In this document: one piece after another, positions 22,856-31,787 of the stretch | Layout of the letters: each line of letters starts with the position of its first letter | How positions within the stretch are numbered: position 1 is the first letter of the stretch | Assembly (NCBI GenBank): GCA_047975205.1 | Contig: JBKEDC010000027.1 | Span: 1-32,353 of the forward strand | Source: JBKEDC01 sp047975205 | GTDB taxonomy: Bacteria > Bacteroidota > Bacteroidia > Bacteroidales > Prolixibacteraceae | Length of the DNA: 32,353 nt | Direction of reading: 5' to 3' | The notes under the pieces: model-generated | Told to the model about the DNA's origin: nothing | The model's database searches: none | What the model saw: the letters and a program-made list of their open reading frames with translations, nothing else | Program-made: the position numbers and the translations under genes

Positions 22856-24691
22856 ATGATGTGTTTATTTCGAGACAATCCGATAATTAAACTATTACTA
22901 TTCTGGGTAATGGGGATTGTTTGTGCCCGAAAATTCACTGAATTTATTCAATTGGTATTTTTTACCGTATTGCTACTGAGTATGTTGAGCCTTGTTGCTC
23001 GAAGAATGAGAAGCTTTGATTTTAATATCAAGAATTTGCTCTCAACGTGGAGTATTGCAGCTTTTTTTATGCTTATATCAGCCTTAAATTATCAATGGCA
23101 ATCTCCGAAAATGCAGCCTTTGGAGTTGGCAAAAGAACAAGCTGTGATTATACAGCAAGTAGAACCACTAGTGGAGAAAACAAAAACTTGGCAGGGGCTG
23201 TTCAAAGTGCTGAAATCGGAAAATGACAGCTTATTGGGTGCATTTGTTCAAGCTTATGTTCCTAAGCAAAATAATGACTCTATTTTTCGAGTGGGTAAAA
23301 GCTTTTATACGGTGGCAAAACTTCGTCGGATTAAAAATAAAGGTAATCCGTATGAGTTTGATTATGCCGGATATATGCAAAACAAGGGGATTTATTACAG
23401 TTGCTATTTACTTCCCGAGAAATTGCAAGAAATAGCATCATTACCATTGAATATGGTGCAACAAAGCGAGCTATTGAGGCAAAGGATGTTGCATATTTAT
23501 CAATCGAAGCTGAGCGAAGAAACTTACCCTTTAGTTGCGGCTTTGGTGTTGGGCTATCGTGAGAATTTAGATGCAGAACAGAAAAGTTATTTTCAAGGAG
23601 CCGGCATATCGCATATATTGGCGGTGAGCGGATTGCATGTGGGGATTGTTTGTGCGATACTCGCTTTCTTATTAAAACCGATAAAAACCTATCGATCGGG
23701 AAAGTGGATATATGTTGTCTTGCTGTTGCTCGGAATATGGAGCTATGCCGTGTTGACCGGTTTGTCGCCTTCGGTTCGGCGGTCGGCCTTTATGTTTTCT
23801 ATTTTCATGTTAGCCTATTTGCTTAACCGACCAAATGCCATTCATAGTTCTATTGCACTTTCGGCTCTTGTATTATTGATTATAAGCCCAAACCTTTTGT
23901 TTGATGTGAGTTTTCAACTTTCTTATGCGGCTGTAATTGCCATTGTAGCCATTCAACCTAAATTAGATGAGTTATTAGAGCCTAAAAGTAAGTTAGGGAA
24001 ATGGGGATGGGGAATCATTACCGTTTCTTTGGCAGCTCAATTGGGAACTTTACCATTCACACTGTATTACTTTCATCAGTTTCCTATTTACTTTTTACCG
24101 GCTAACTTATTGGCGATACCCGTTGCAACTTTTATATTATGCATAGGTTTAATCGGTTTGTTTTTATCTTCATTCGGCGTGCTGTCTGCCGGTTTGTTTG
24201 CTATACTTCAATTGTTGGCACATTGCTTTGTTCAAACCTCTCAATGGTTGAGTAATTTGCCTTATGCCATGATAAACGATATCGTTATTTCAGATGTAGC
24301 ACTTGCTTTGCTGCTATGTTTATCGGTAGCTGTTATGCTTTGGATTTATTATCGAAGATTGATGCACTTCAACATAGCATTGACTTTGTTGCTGCTTGCT
24401 GTTGTCGATAACACGTATGATAAACTTACCTCTCAAGAAGATGTTCACATATTGCACTATAAGCATGGGCATGAGTTCATGCAGCTGGCAAAAGGAAGTG
24501 AGCATTACATTGTGTATAACGATTCAGTTGTGCCCCCTGTCCACTTATATCGTCGGGCAATAACTGCTTTACGCTTGCAAAATCCTATGCTGATTAATTT
24601 GGCTGAACAACAACATTTCAGTAACCGTCATCTTTTAATACAAGACGAAATAATTCAGTTTCAAGATACTGTATTTGTATTTTCTGAATAG
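22856..24691 (+). CDS. comEC: ComEC/Rec2-family DNA-uptake membrane protein, short form
   Basis: A polytopic inner-membrane protein of about 611 residues. The N-terminal ~190 residues match the DUF4131 part, with an OB-like region containing NPYEFDYAGYMQNKGIYYSC. The competence domain follows with the signature YFQGAGISHILAVSGLHVGIV and TGLSPSVRRSAFMFSIFMLAYLLNRPN, then further helices with SFQLSYAAVIAIV. The C-terminal ~100 residues are soluble and have no HxHxDH metallo-beta-lactamase motif, so the nuclease-like domain of longer ComEC proteins is absent. ComEC forms the channel for single-stranded DNA entry in natural transformation. ATG at 22856 or 22859 is the start. It stands alone between a terminator and a 560-base gap. 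Confidence 0.92.
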   Translation: MMCLFRDNPIIKLLLFWVMGIVCARKFTEFIQLVFFTVLLLSMLSLVARRMRSFDFNIKNLLSTWSIAAFFMLISALNYQWQSPKMQPLELAKEQAVIIQQVEPLVEKTKTWQGLFKVLKSENDSLLGAFVQAYVPKQNNDSIFRVGKSFYTVAKLRRIKNKGNPYEFDYAGYMQNKGIYYSCYLLPEKLQEIASLPLNMVQQSELLRQRMLHIYQSKLSEETYPLVAALVLGYRENLDAEQKSYFQGAGISHILAVSGLHVGIVCAILAFLLKPIKTYRSGKWIYVVLLLLGIWSYAVLTGLSPSVRRSAFMFSIFMLAYLLNRPNAIHSSIALSALVLLIISPNLLFDVSFQLSYAAVIAIVAIQPKLDELLEPKSKLGKWGWGIITVSLAAQLGTLPFTLYYFHQFPIYFLPANLLAIPVATFILCIGLIGLFLSSFGVLSAGLFAILQLLAHCFVQTSQWLSNLPYAMINDIVISDVALALLLCLSVAVMLWIYYRRLMHFNIALTLLLLAVVDNTYDKLTSQEDVHILHYKHGHEFMQLAKGSEHYIVYNDSVVPPVHLYRRAITALRLQNPMLINLAEQQHFSNRHLLIQDEIIQFQDTVFVFSE

Positions 24692-25178
24692 CTATGTTGT
24701 TTTTCGCAGAAATGCAATTTTATTGATATTAATTTACATAATGAAATGGAATAAGCGTGATGTTTTAAAAATTTAAACAGTAAATTCGTATTGTTTTCTC
24801 ACTGTTTTATCAACGGATAATGCAAGTAAATTATAATTTTTCATGCCATATTTTCTGAGAATTAGGTATAATTATGCTTTCTCATCTTATTCATTGTTCC
24901 TAATGGGGTGAAAAAATAGTTTTTACGTCTTTTCATTATCGAGAAAAACAGGAGTTTGATATATTTTATGTGATGTGCATCTTTAAAAAACAATAGTTTT
25001 ATTGTAAAAGGTTGATAAATAAAGAATTGAATGTTAATTCATAAATATATCGTAAGATTTTTTTCTTTGAATCTACTACATATAGTTTCTTAAAATATTT
25101 GACGATAATAATTAATTTATTAAAATAATAAAATAAGTATCTTAAATGCAGAAAATTAATAGAAAATCAACAAAATAG
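24692..25178. other. Strongly AT-rich gap upstream of the receptor operon
   Basis: No gene is seen. The only clean structure is a 6-bp hairpin ACAATA-GTTT-TATTGT (24990-25005). The 3' end merges into the promoter at 25179-25211. Confidence 0.5.
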
Positions 25179-25211
25179 TTTGGTCTTACTGTTAAAATTT
25201 ATATATTTTTG
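25179..25211 (+). promoter_or_regulatory. Consensus promoter of the receptor-nuclease operon
   Basis: TTTG (25179-25182), a 21-base spacer, and TATTTTTG (25204-25211) match the Bacteroidota -33 and -7 elements fully. The ATG follows 41 bases later. This is the only promoter in the window with both elements fully matched. Confidence 0.75.
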
Positions 25212-25252
25212 CCCTGTTGTTTTAAATAAAATAAGATAAACAAAACAAGAAA

Positions 25253-27841
25253 ATGAAAAAACAAAGTTTCAGCAAACACTTTAGCTTACTAGTGCTTGTC
25301 CTCTTTATTTCGACTTCGTCGTGGGCGCAATCACTGGTAACGGGCACCGTAATGGATGCAACTACCAATGAAACATTAGTAGGCAGTACGGTTTATTTGG
25401 AAGCTAATTCGAAAGTCGGTATCATTACGGATATCAACGGAAAATTTGAGCTGAAAGTTCCTGAAGGTCAGCAAAAGATTGTATTTTCTTTCGTTGGCTA
25501 TGAAACAATCACCAAAGTTGTCAACGTAAAAGGGAAAACAAGTTTGGGTACGATTAAAATGCAACCTTCATCTTTAGGCTTAAGTGAAGTAGCTGTGATT
25601 GCCTCTTATGCAACCGATCGTAAGACGCCGGTGGCAATTTCTAACATTCCTGCCAACGTTATTGTGGAGAAGTTGGGTAACCAAGAGTTTCCTGAAATTT
25701 TGAAATCAACGCCATCAGTTTATGCCACTAAAGGTAGTGGTGGTTTTGGAGATTCTCGCATTAACATTCGAGGGTTCAACACAAGTAATATCGGAGTGCT
25801 TATTAATGGTGTTCCGGTGAATGATATGACTAACGGTAAGGTTTATTTCTCTAACTGGGCAGGCTTGAACGATGTTACTTCGGTAATGCAGGTGCAACGT
25901 GGTTTGGGAGCTGCAAAAGTGGCAATATCTTCTGTTGGTGGAACAATGAACATCATTACCAAAAGTGCCGATGCTAAAAAAGGTGGTTCTATTTTCTATG
26001 GAATGGGTAATGACGGCTACATGAAAGCTAATTTTAATGTGTCGACCGGATTAATGGATAACGGTTGGGCTATTACCCTTATGGGTGGTATGACAAAAGG
26101 AGATGGCTATATTAACGGAACAGAATTTCAAAGCTATAACTACTTTGCCAACGTTACAAAAGTGATTAACGATAAACATCGCATTTCATTTCAAGTATTC
26201 GGAGCACCGCAATGGCACAACCAACGAGGTAGTCAGCACACTATTGCACAATATAAGAATCTAGATCCTAACGATCCGTTCACTAATCCTTGGGGAGCTA
26301 AATTAAACTCAGAAACAGGGGTGCGCAACGGTCAGGTTTATAACGGAGGATACGGCTATAATTACTACCACAAACCACAGGCTTCGATTAACCATTTTTG
26401 GGATATTAACAGCACAACGAAATTGAGTACCTCTGTTTATGCTTCGGTGGCTAGCGGAGGCGGTCGTCGTCTTGATGGAGATAAAGATTCGGAAGTTGAT
26501 TATGATTATAAAACACATCGATATAATAGTACGGAGTGGAGAACCGGCGACGGACTTATCGATTTCGATAAAATGATTGCTCATAATGCGGCAAAAGGTG
26601 GTGAATCTGATTTCTTCATCGGAAACTCTGTAAATAACCATGAATGGTACGGTTTACTATCTACCTTAACTCATAAATCAGGTTACATTGATTATACTTT
26701 CGGTTTAGATTCTCGTTATTACCACGGTAAACACTACCAAGAAATTGAAGATTTATTGGGCGGGCAATATTACACTGATAATTGGAACGTAAATCAAGAT
26801 CCGAACAAACCACTTCGCGAAGGCGATAAATATAGCTATTGGAATGATGAGCAAATCATTCGTAATGGTTTATTTGCCCAAGCCGAATACTCTAAAGATA
26901 AACTTTCCGGATTCCTTTCGGGAACATTGTCGTATCAAAATACACGTCGTATTGATTACTACCAAGAAACGCCCGGCAATCAACTATCTGATTGGCAAAA
27001 CTTCGTAGATTGGAGTATTAAAGGTGGTGCGAACTACAACTTTACAGAAAACCACAATGCATATATCAATGCCGGTTATTTTACACGTGCCCCTTTCCAA
27101 AATCAAATATTCAACGGATATACCAATGAGCCGGCAAAAAATCAAACCAATGAAAAAGTAATGACTTTTGAAGGTGGCTATGGTTATCAAAATCACAACT
27201 TAAACATTAAAGTAGGTTATTATTGGACAGAATGGCGCGACCAAGGTTTGAGAAAAAGTTTTGCCGGTGAATCATTCAATATTTTGGGTGTAAATTCTCG
27301 TCACCAAGGTTTAGAGTTTGAAGGAACTTACAAACCAACTAAGCAACTTACCTTGAAAGCAATGGCATCGCTAGGATTTTGGAAGTATATCAATGATGTT
27401 AATTTCCAAGCATTCGATGATAATCAGAACCTTGTTGGAGAATTTCACGCTTACCTAAAAGATGTGAGTGTGGGAAACTCGGCTCAGAATACGGCAGCTT
27501 TGGGTATCGACTATAAATTTTTCAAAGACTTTAATGTCGGATTAGATTGTAATTTCTTCGGAAAAAACTATGCTGATTTCGATATTACAAATCGTACTTC
27601 TGAAGATACCAGAGGGATTGATGCTTGGCAGATGCCTAACGCCTTTTTAGTTGATTTTAATATGGGATACAACTTCAAAATAGGAGGTGTTGGAGCTAGA
27701 ATATTCGGAAATGTGAATAACTTGTTTGATGTGGAATACATTACTGATGCAACCGACGGTACTAATCATGATTGGAAAACTTCGGGCGTGTATTACGGAT
27801 TCGGACGTACATTCTCTTTAGGAATGAAAGTGAGATTCTAG
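25253..27841 (+). CDS. TonB-dependent receptor
   Basis: An 862-residue outer-membrane receptor. Residues 1-25 are a signal peptide ending in SSWAQ. Residues ~28-110 are a carboxypeptidase-regulatory-like domain (VTGTVMDATTNETLVGSTVY, GKFELKVPEGQQKIVFSFVG). The plug occupies about 120-240 (EILKSTPSVYATKGSGGFGD, INIRGFNTSNIGVLINGVPV, VQRGLGAAKVAISSVGGTMN). A 22-strand-type barrel follows to the terminal strand GRFSLGMKVRF-like FSLGMKVRF. It is shorter than most SusC proteins and has no SusD beside it. Three lipoprotein genes follow with gaps or overlaps of 30, -8 and 2 bases, one encoding an endonuclease and one an OB-fold protein. I infer that the cargo may be a nucleic-acid product. The substrate is not readable from the receptor itself. 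Confidence 0.93.
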   Translation: MKKQSFSKHFSLLVLVLFISTSSWAQSLVTGTVMDATTNETLVGSTVYLEANSKVGIITDINGKFELKVPEGQQKIVFSFVGYETITKVVNVKGKTSLGTIKMQPSSLGLSEVAVIASYATDRKTPVAISNIPANVIVEKLGNQEFPEILKSTPSVYATKGSGGFGDSRINIRGFNTSNIGVLINGVPVNDMTNGKVYFSNWAGLNDVTSVMQVQRGLGAAKVAISSVGGTMNIITKSADAKKGGSIFYGMGNDGYMKANFNVSTGLMDNGWAITLMGGMTKGDGYINGTEFQSYNYFANVTKVINDKHRISFQVFGAPQWHNQRGSQHTIAQYKNLDPNDPFTNPWGAKLNSETGVRNGQVYNGGYGYNYYHKPQASINHFWDINSTTKLSTSVYASVASGGGRRLDGDKDSEVDYDYKTHRYNSTEWRTGDGLIDFDKMIAHNAAKGGESDFFIGNSVNNHEWYGLLSTLTHKSGYIDYTFGLDSRYYHGKHYQEIEDLLGGQYYTDNWNVNQDPNKPLREGDKYSYWNDEQIIRNGLFAQAEYSKDKLSGFLSGTLSYQNTRRIDYYQETPGNQLSDWQNFVDWSIKGGANYNFTENHNAYINAGYFTRAPFQNQIFNGYTNEPAKNQTNEKVMTFEGGYGYQNHNLNIKVGYYWTEWRDQGLRKSFAGESFNILGVNSRHQGLEFEGTYKPTKQLTLKAMASLGFWKYINDVNFQAFDDNQNLVGEFHAYLKDVSVGNSAQNTAALGIDYKFFKDFNVGLDCNFFGKNYADFDITNRTSEDTRGIDAWQMPNAFLVDFNMGYNFKIGGVGARIFGNVNNLFDVEYITDATDGTNHDWKTSGVYYGFGRTFSLGMKVRF

Positions 27842-27871
27842 GTTATTGTTGATATTAAAAAAAGTAAAACG

Positions 27872-28783
27872 ATGAAAAAGATAAATTATATATTGATGAT
27901 GCTTTCCGTGCTTTTTGCAGCGGTCTCCTGTAGTCCGATGGAAGACATCAACGATGAATTAGAAAGTGAATATACGGGTCCGGTGGCAGATGGTTTAGCC
28001 TATGAGCTTACTCCCGCCGACTATAAAACGATCAGCGGACTTGCACAAGAAGATGCACTTACGGTTGATGAATATAATTTGGCAACACAGGTTGCTGTTG
28101 ATACGGTGCTTTATGGTGATATGGCTGCCGTTTATGCTCCTGAAATTTTAAATAATGAGGAAACACTTTTAGGTTATGGAGTAGGGTCAACTCTTACTCT
28201 TACTTATCGATATGCAGAAGCAATAGGAGATACCATTGTTGAATCAAGCCAGCTGATGAAAGTAGATGCTTCTTCAGATTGGGCTACTCCTGCCGTAATC
28301 GAATTCAATTTAGCTCAATCAGATTATCAATACATAACCGATTATGTGAAGAATAGTGATGAACTTAGTCAATATTGGGAAAGTAAATATGGCGGTCGTG
28401 AAATTTATTACGGAACATCGCCAAGTTATTCTAACTTCGATATGCGGTATGCCACACGTTGTTATGACCAATACGGAGATAAAGAAGGAACTATTGATCC
28501 GAAGATAGCGGAATTATATGAAGAAGGACTACTCTCGGGAGATTATACCGAACTTGATGCATTTTTGGATGAACGAGCTTTCGAAGCCATGATGATGATG
28601 ATGGAAAATAAATATGCATCGGGAGGTGCTACCATTGAATCAAACGGTGATGTATTGATCTATAAAGCACGTGCTTTGTTCTTCAAAGAAGGTTATGTTG
28701 ATCAGTATGTTGTAGTATCATATGAATGTACGAAAGCCTCGCCGAATCCTACCTTTAAACAAGTGGAGGTGACTTATGAATAA
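27872..28783 (+). CDS. Surface lipoprotein of unknown function
   Basis: A 303-residue lipoprotein: residues 1-19 are a signal peptide and Cys20 in FAAVSCSPMEDINDE is the lipidated cysteine. The acidic SPMED stretch after it resembles the Bacteroidota lipoprotein export signal for the cell surface. I recognise no family. Two segments resemble each other: YELTPADYKTIS (44-55) and EFNLAQSDYQYI (144-155), hinting at a duplicated domain. Residues 240-244 are five consecutive Met from an ATG repeat. It lies between the receptor and the endonuclease, whose ATG overlaps its stop by 8 bases, so it belongs to the same transcript. It may play the ligand-capturing part that SusD has in glycan systems. 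Confidence 0.85.
   Translation: MKKINYILMMLSVLFAAVSCSPMEDINDELESEYTGPVADGLAYELTPADYKTISGLAQEDALTVDEYNLATQVAVDTVLYGDMAAVYAPEILNNEETLLGYGVGSTLTLTYRYAEAIGDTIVESSQLMKVDASSDWATPAVIEFNLAQSDYQYITDYVKNSDELSQYWESKYGGREIYYGTSPSYSNFDMRYATRCYDQYGDKEGTIDPKIAELYEEGLLSGDYTELDAFLDERAFEAMMMMMENKYASGGATIESNGDVLIYKARALFFKEGYVDQYVVVSYECTKASPNPTFKQVEVTYE
28589..28603 (+). repeat. (ATG)5 trinucleotide tract in coding sequence
   Basis: Five ATG units in frame encode Met240-244 of the unknown lipoprotein. Slippage would change the number of Met without a frameshift. Confidence 0.8.
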
Positions 28784-29822
28784 GCTGATTCTTAATTTTA
28801 AATATATAGCAGCCGTTTTTGCCCTTTCATTGGCATGGGGCTTGCATTCATGCAATAAAGCCGATGATTATAATCCTATCCCTCCGGATTGGGTTGATCC
28901 TGACGGTAATAATGGCGGTGATACCGATGGTAATATTGATGGCGATACGCTTACCTATCATTATGTAGCTCCTCGGGTGGGCAATAATGGTCGTATTATT
29001 GTAGATCAAACTCCGGCTGATTATGCTGATACGGCAACCATGCACGTGGTGGCAGTTGCCTATGATTTAGAACATAATAAACCAATGGATTTAGAGTCTT
29101 ATTATGCTCGTGCCGTAGGTAAAAAGGGTGAAGCATTGAGAACAGCTCTTGAAGTAATTATTGAAGAAAACTATACCGAATTAACTTATGGTGAGGCTCG
29201 CGGTATTTTGGTTGAGGCAGATTTGGATCCGGTGGATGTTAGCAAACTTTGGTGTTCTTATGAAGAAAATACGGTAAATGCAGCTTGGGATCAAGGTGCT
29301 ACATGGAACAGAGAGCACGTGTGGGCAAAATCGAAAGGTTTACTTGATGAGAGTAGCATAAATAATAGCTATATGGGTGCCGGAAGCGACCTTTATAACC
29401 TGAAAACGGAAACATCTTCTGTAAATAGTAGAAAAAGCAATCGTGATTTTGTGGAAGATGGAGACGATGCCACTTATTTCGGAACAGTTGGAACCGCTGG
29501 TTATGCTCCGATGAAATCAGCTCGTGGCGATGTGGCTCGTATTATATTTTATATGCAACTGCGTTGGGGCGATGAAAGAGGTATTGTTGTAGATAATAAC
29601 GTGAGTAACGAAACAACAGCTCGCCATGGCAAGTTAGATGATTTACTGAAATGGAATAATGAAGATCCGGTAGATCCTTTCGAGATTCGTCGTTCAAATA
29701 TTGTGTATAAAAATCAACATAATAGAAACCCTTTTGTTGACCATCCGGAATTAATTGAATATTTATTCGGCAGCAAGCAAGACGAAGTTTGGGACGGTGG
29801 AGTAACCTACAAATCAAATTAA
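28776..29822 (+). CDS. Secreted lipoprotein endonuclease (endonuclease I family)
   Basis: A 348-residue lipoprotein nuclease. Cys26 in GLHSCNKADDY is the lipid anchor, followed by the acidic ADD typical of surface export. Residues ~37-58 are a Gly/Asp-rich linker. The nuclease domain (about 110-345) fits the endonuclease I/Vvn/Bsn family with a beta-beta-alpha metal site. The TWNREHVWAKS segment gives Glu180 and the general base His181, and GSDLYNLKTETSSVNSRKSN (203-222) gives Asn208. Many relatives have DLHH or DLHN where this has DLYN, so one His is replaced. Family members cut DNA and RNA without sequence specificity. The start overlaps the preceding gene by 8 bases, and the next ATG follows after 2 bases, indicating coupled translation. 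Confidence 0.9.
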   Translation: MNKLILNFKYIAAVFALSLAWGLHSCNKADDYNPIPPDWVDPDGNNGGDTDGNIDGDTLTYHYVAPRVGNNGRIIVDQTPADYADTATMHVVAVAYDLEHNKPMDLESYYARAVGKKGEALRTALEVIIEENYTELTYGEARGILVEADLDPVDVSKLWCSYEENTVNAAWDQGATWNREHVWAKSKGLLDESSINNSYMGAGSDLYNLKTETSSVNSRKSNRDFVEDGDDATYFGTVGTAGYAPMKSARGDVARIIFYMQLRWGDERGIVVDNNVSNETTARHGKLDDLLKWNNEDPVDPFEIRRSNIVYKNQHNRNPFVDHPELIEYLFGSKQDEVWDGGVTYKSN

Positions 29823-29824
29823 TT

Positions 29825-31675
29825 ATGAAAAATATATTTAAGTTTTTAGGCATATTTGTTTTGCTGTTGAGTTTTAACTCGTGTATTGAGGAGTATGGCA
29901 GCAAGGTATATGAAGGTGGAGTTGCTTTCAAAGTAACGGCTCCGGAAAGTGTAACTGCATCAGCAGAAGATTTAACGATGAAAGTTAAATTATACCGAGA
30001 TTACACCGGTGAAACAACCACATTGTATTTAAATGTGGCATCGGTTGACGATTCTTTAATCACTACCGAAAGTTCAACAATTGAGTATGGTAATTATGAG
30101 CTGACTCTAGCTAATGTGTTCGAAAATGATGAACCTTTGTATGTGGCCGTTGATGCAACTGATGATCGTGCAGTTTCGCTTGATGCATCAACTTTAATTC
30201 CAATGGCTGAAAACGTGATAGCCGATGAAACAACAACGTATGCTCTGTCAACAGTTTTGTTCGATCCGAACAAAGATGAAGTTGTTGATGCTATTGCAGA
30301 GCCATATACTTATGCCTTTGATGGAACTGCCGGCGATCCGGTTAGTGCCGATGGCTGGATAAATGTAAATGTTAGCGGAACAAATGTTTGGCAATATAAA
30401 TCATTTAAAGAGAATAGTTATGCTCAAATGTCAGCAAACAAAGGTGGAGGCGGAGCTTATGATACTTGGATGATATCTCCGGCATTAGATTTAGATGCCG
30501 TTGCCAATAAAACAATTAGTTTTAAATCGCTTACAGGCTATGCTAATGGGGCACAGCTTAAATTGTTTTTACTTGATGGCAACAATCCTGCAACAGCTAC
30601 TAAAACAGAGCTTACTTATACCGTAGCTCCGGATACTGAGGGTGGATATGCTGCTGATTTTACGGAGTCGGGCGTGGTTAATTTATTGTCATATTCGGGT
30701 GTGGTGTATATTGGTTTTGAATATGTGGGTGAAGACGGGCAAACAACTACTTTCCAAGTAGATGATTTCAATTTTGCCGTTGATGAAGCAACCGGCGGAG
30801 GTGATGAAGACTATACCATAGCTTCTTTCCTGGCTCTAGAAGATGAAGCTGTGGGAACTGTTGAAGGAGAAGTTATGGAAGTAACCGTAAATTCGAGTTA
30901 TGGCACGGTAACTTCACTTGTATTGAAAGATGCTGCAAATGCAGAATTACTGGTTTATGGAGTTTTCAAAGTGTCAGACGTAATATATGAGGTTGGTCAG
31001 ACACTAAAAGTAACCGGAGAAAGAGATAACTACAATGGTACAGATCAACTGTCGCTTAATGCTGATACCGGTTCGATAGAGGTTATTGATGATGGTGGCG
31101 ACACAGATGGCGGCGGCGAAATTGAAACCGGTTTATTATTTGCCGGTTCTAACTTTGAAAATTGGGATGACTTCTTAGGAGGACTTAATTCTTATGGTTT
31201 GAAAGACTATGCCAGTCAAAGTGCAGATGGTGGACGTTCGGGCTCTTCGGCTTTGTATATTGCCGGGACTCCTTCAACGAATGATTATCTGTTTAAGGTG
31301 TTGACTAATGCGGCTAATCTCCCTGAGAACCCGACAAAGATTACGTTTTATATTAAAGGAACATCAGAATCGAAATCATTGTCGCTAAATATTTATGATG
31401 CTGATGGGAATTATGCAAAAGCGAATGTAGGAGAGGTGAGTAGTACCGACGATATTAATTTGGATCTTTCAGCTTCACAAAATGATTATAGCGGTTCGAT
31501 TGATACCGGTGGTGAGTGGGTTAAGGTAACTATTGATGTTACCGGCTATACTTTTGCAACGGATGCGGATACCAACTTCTTTGCTATAAAGGTGGGAAAA
31601 GAATCACTTTATGATTTATATATCGATGATATTATAATCGAAAATTCCATTAGTAAATACCCGTTTAGGGAATAA
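29825..31675 (+). CDS. Multidomain surface lipoprotein with OB-fold
   Basis: A 616-residue lipoprotein. The ATG at 29825 is chosen because it gives a signal peptide ending at Cys20 (LLSFNSCIEEYG) and lies 2 bases after the nuclease stop. Domains in order: a beta-rich N-terminal region (about 30-150); a choice-of-anchor J/cleaved-adhesin jellyroll (about 159-318) with GGGGAYDTWMISPALDL and FQVDDFNF; and an OB-fold domain of the YhcR/DUF5689 nucleic-acid-binding kind (about 328-422) with VGTVEGEVMEVTVNSSYGTV and VYGVFKVSDVIYEVGQTLKV. An Asp/Gly linker follows, then a second jellyroll-like domain (about 438-610) ending in YDLYIDDIIIE. Family knowledge and the nuclease neighbour suggest it binds nucleic acid at the cell surface; this is inference. 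Confidence 0.83.
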   Translation: MKNIFKFLGIFVLLLSFNSCIEEYGSKVYEGGVAFKVTAPESVTASAEDLTMKVKLYRDYTGETTTLYLNVASVDDSLITTESSTIEYGNYELTLANVFENDEPLYVAVDATDDRAVSLDASTLIPMAENVIADETTTYALSTVLFDPNKDEVVDAIAEPYTYAFDGTAGDPVSADGWINVNVSGTNVWQYKSFKENSYAQMSANKGGGGAYDTWMISPALDLDAVANKTISFKSLTGYANGAQLKLFLLDGNNPATATKTELTYTVAPDTEGGYAADFTESGVVNLLSYSGVVYIGFEYVGEDGQTTTFQVDDFNFAVDEATGGGDEDYTIASFLALEDEAVGTVEGEVMEVTVNSSYGTVTSLVLKDAANAELLVYGVFKVSDVIYEVGQTLKVTGERDNYNGTDQLSLNADTGSIEVIDDGGDTDGGGEIETGLLFAGSNFENWDDFLGGLNSYGLKDYASQSADGGRSGSSALYIAGTPSTNDYLFKVLTNAANLPENPTKITFYIKGTSESKSLSLNIYDADGNYAKANVGEVSSTDDINLDLSASQNDYSGSIDTGGEWVKVTIDVTGYTFATDADTNFFAIKVGKESLYDLYIDDIIIENSISKYPFRE

Positions 31676-31676
31676 A

Positions 31677-31743
31677 TTTCTCTCTTTGCGGAGTGGAGTG
31701 TAGCGAAACGAAGCAAAGAGAGAAAGCACAAAGGCTTTCTCTC
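31677..31743 (+). repeat. Three-arm alternating hairpin after the operon
   Basis: Arm 1 TTTCTCTCTTTGC (31677-31689) is the exact complement of arm 2 (31713-31725), a 13-bp stem. Arm 2's last part, GAGAGAAAG (31718-31726), also pairs exactly with arm 3, CTTTCTCTC (31735-31743). The two stems exclude each other. It starts 2 bases after the last lipoprotein stop. No T-run follows. Confidence 0.65.
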
Positions 31744-31787
31744 ACAGAATTAAATGCTTCCTTTGTCTTCGACTAAAAAGGTTAAAG

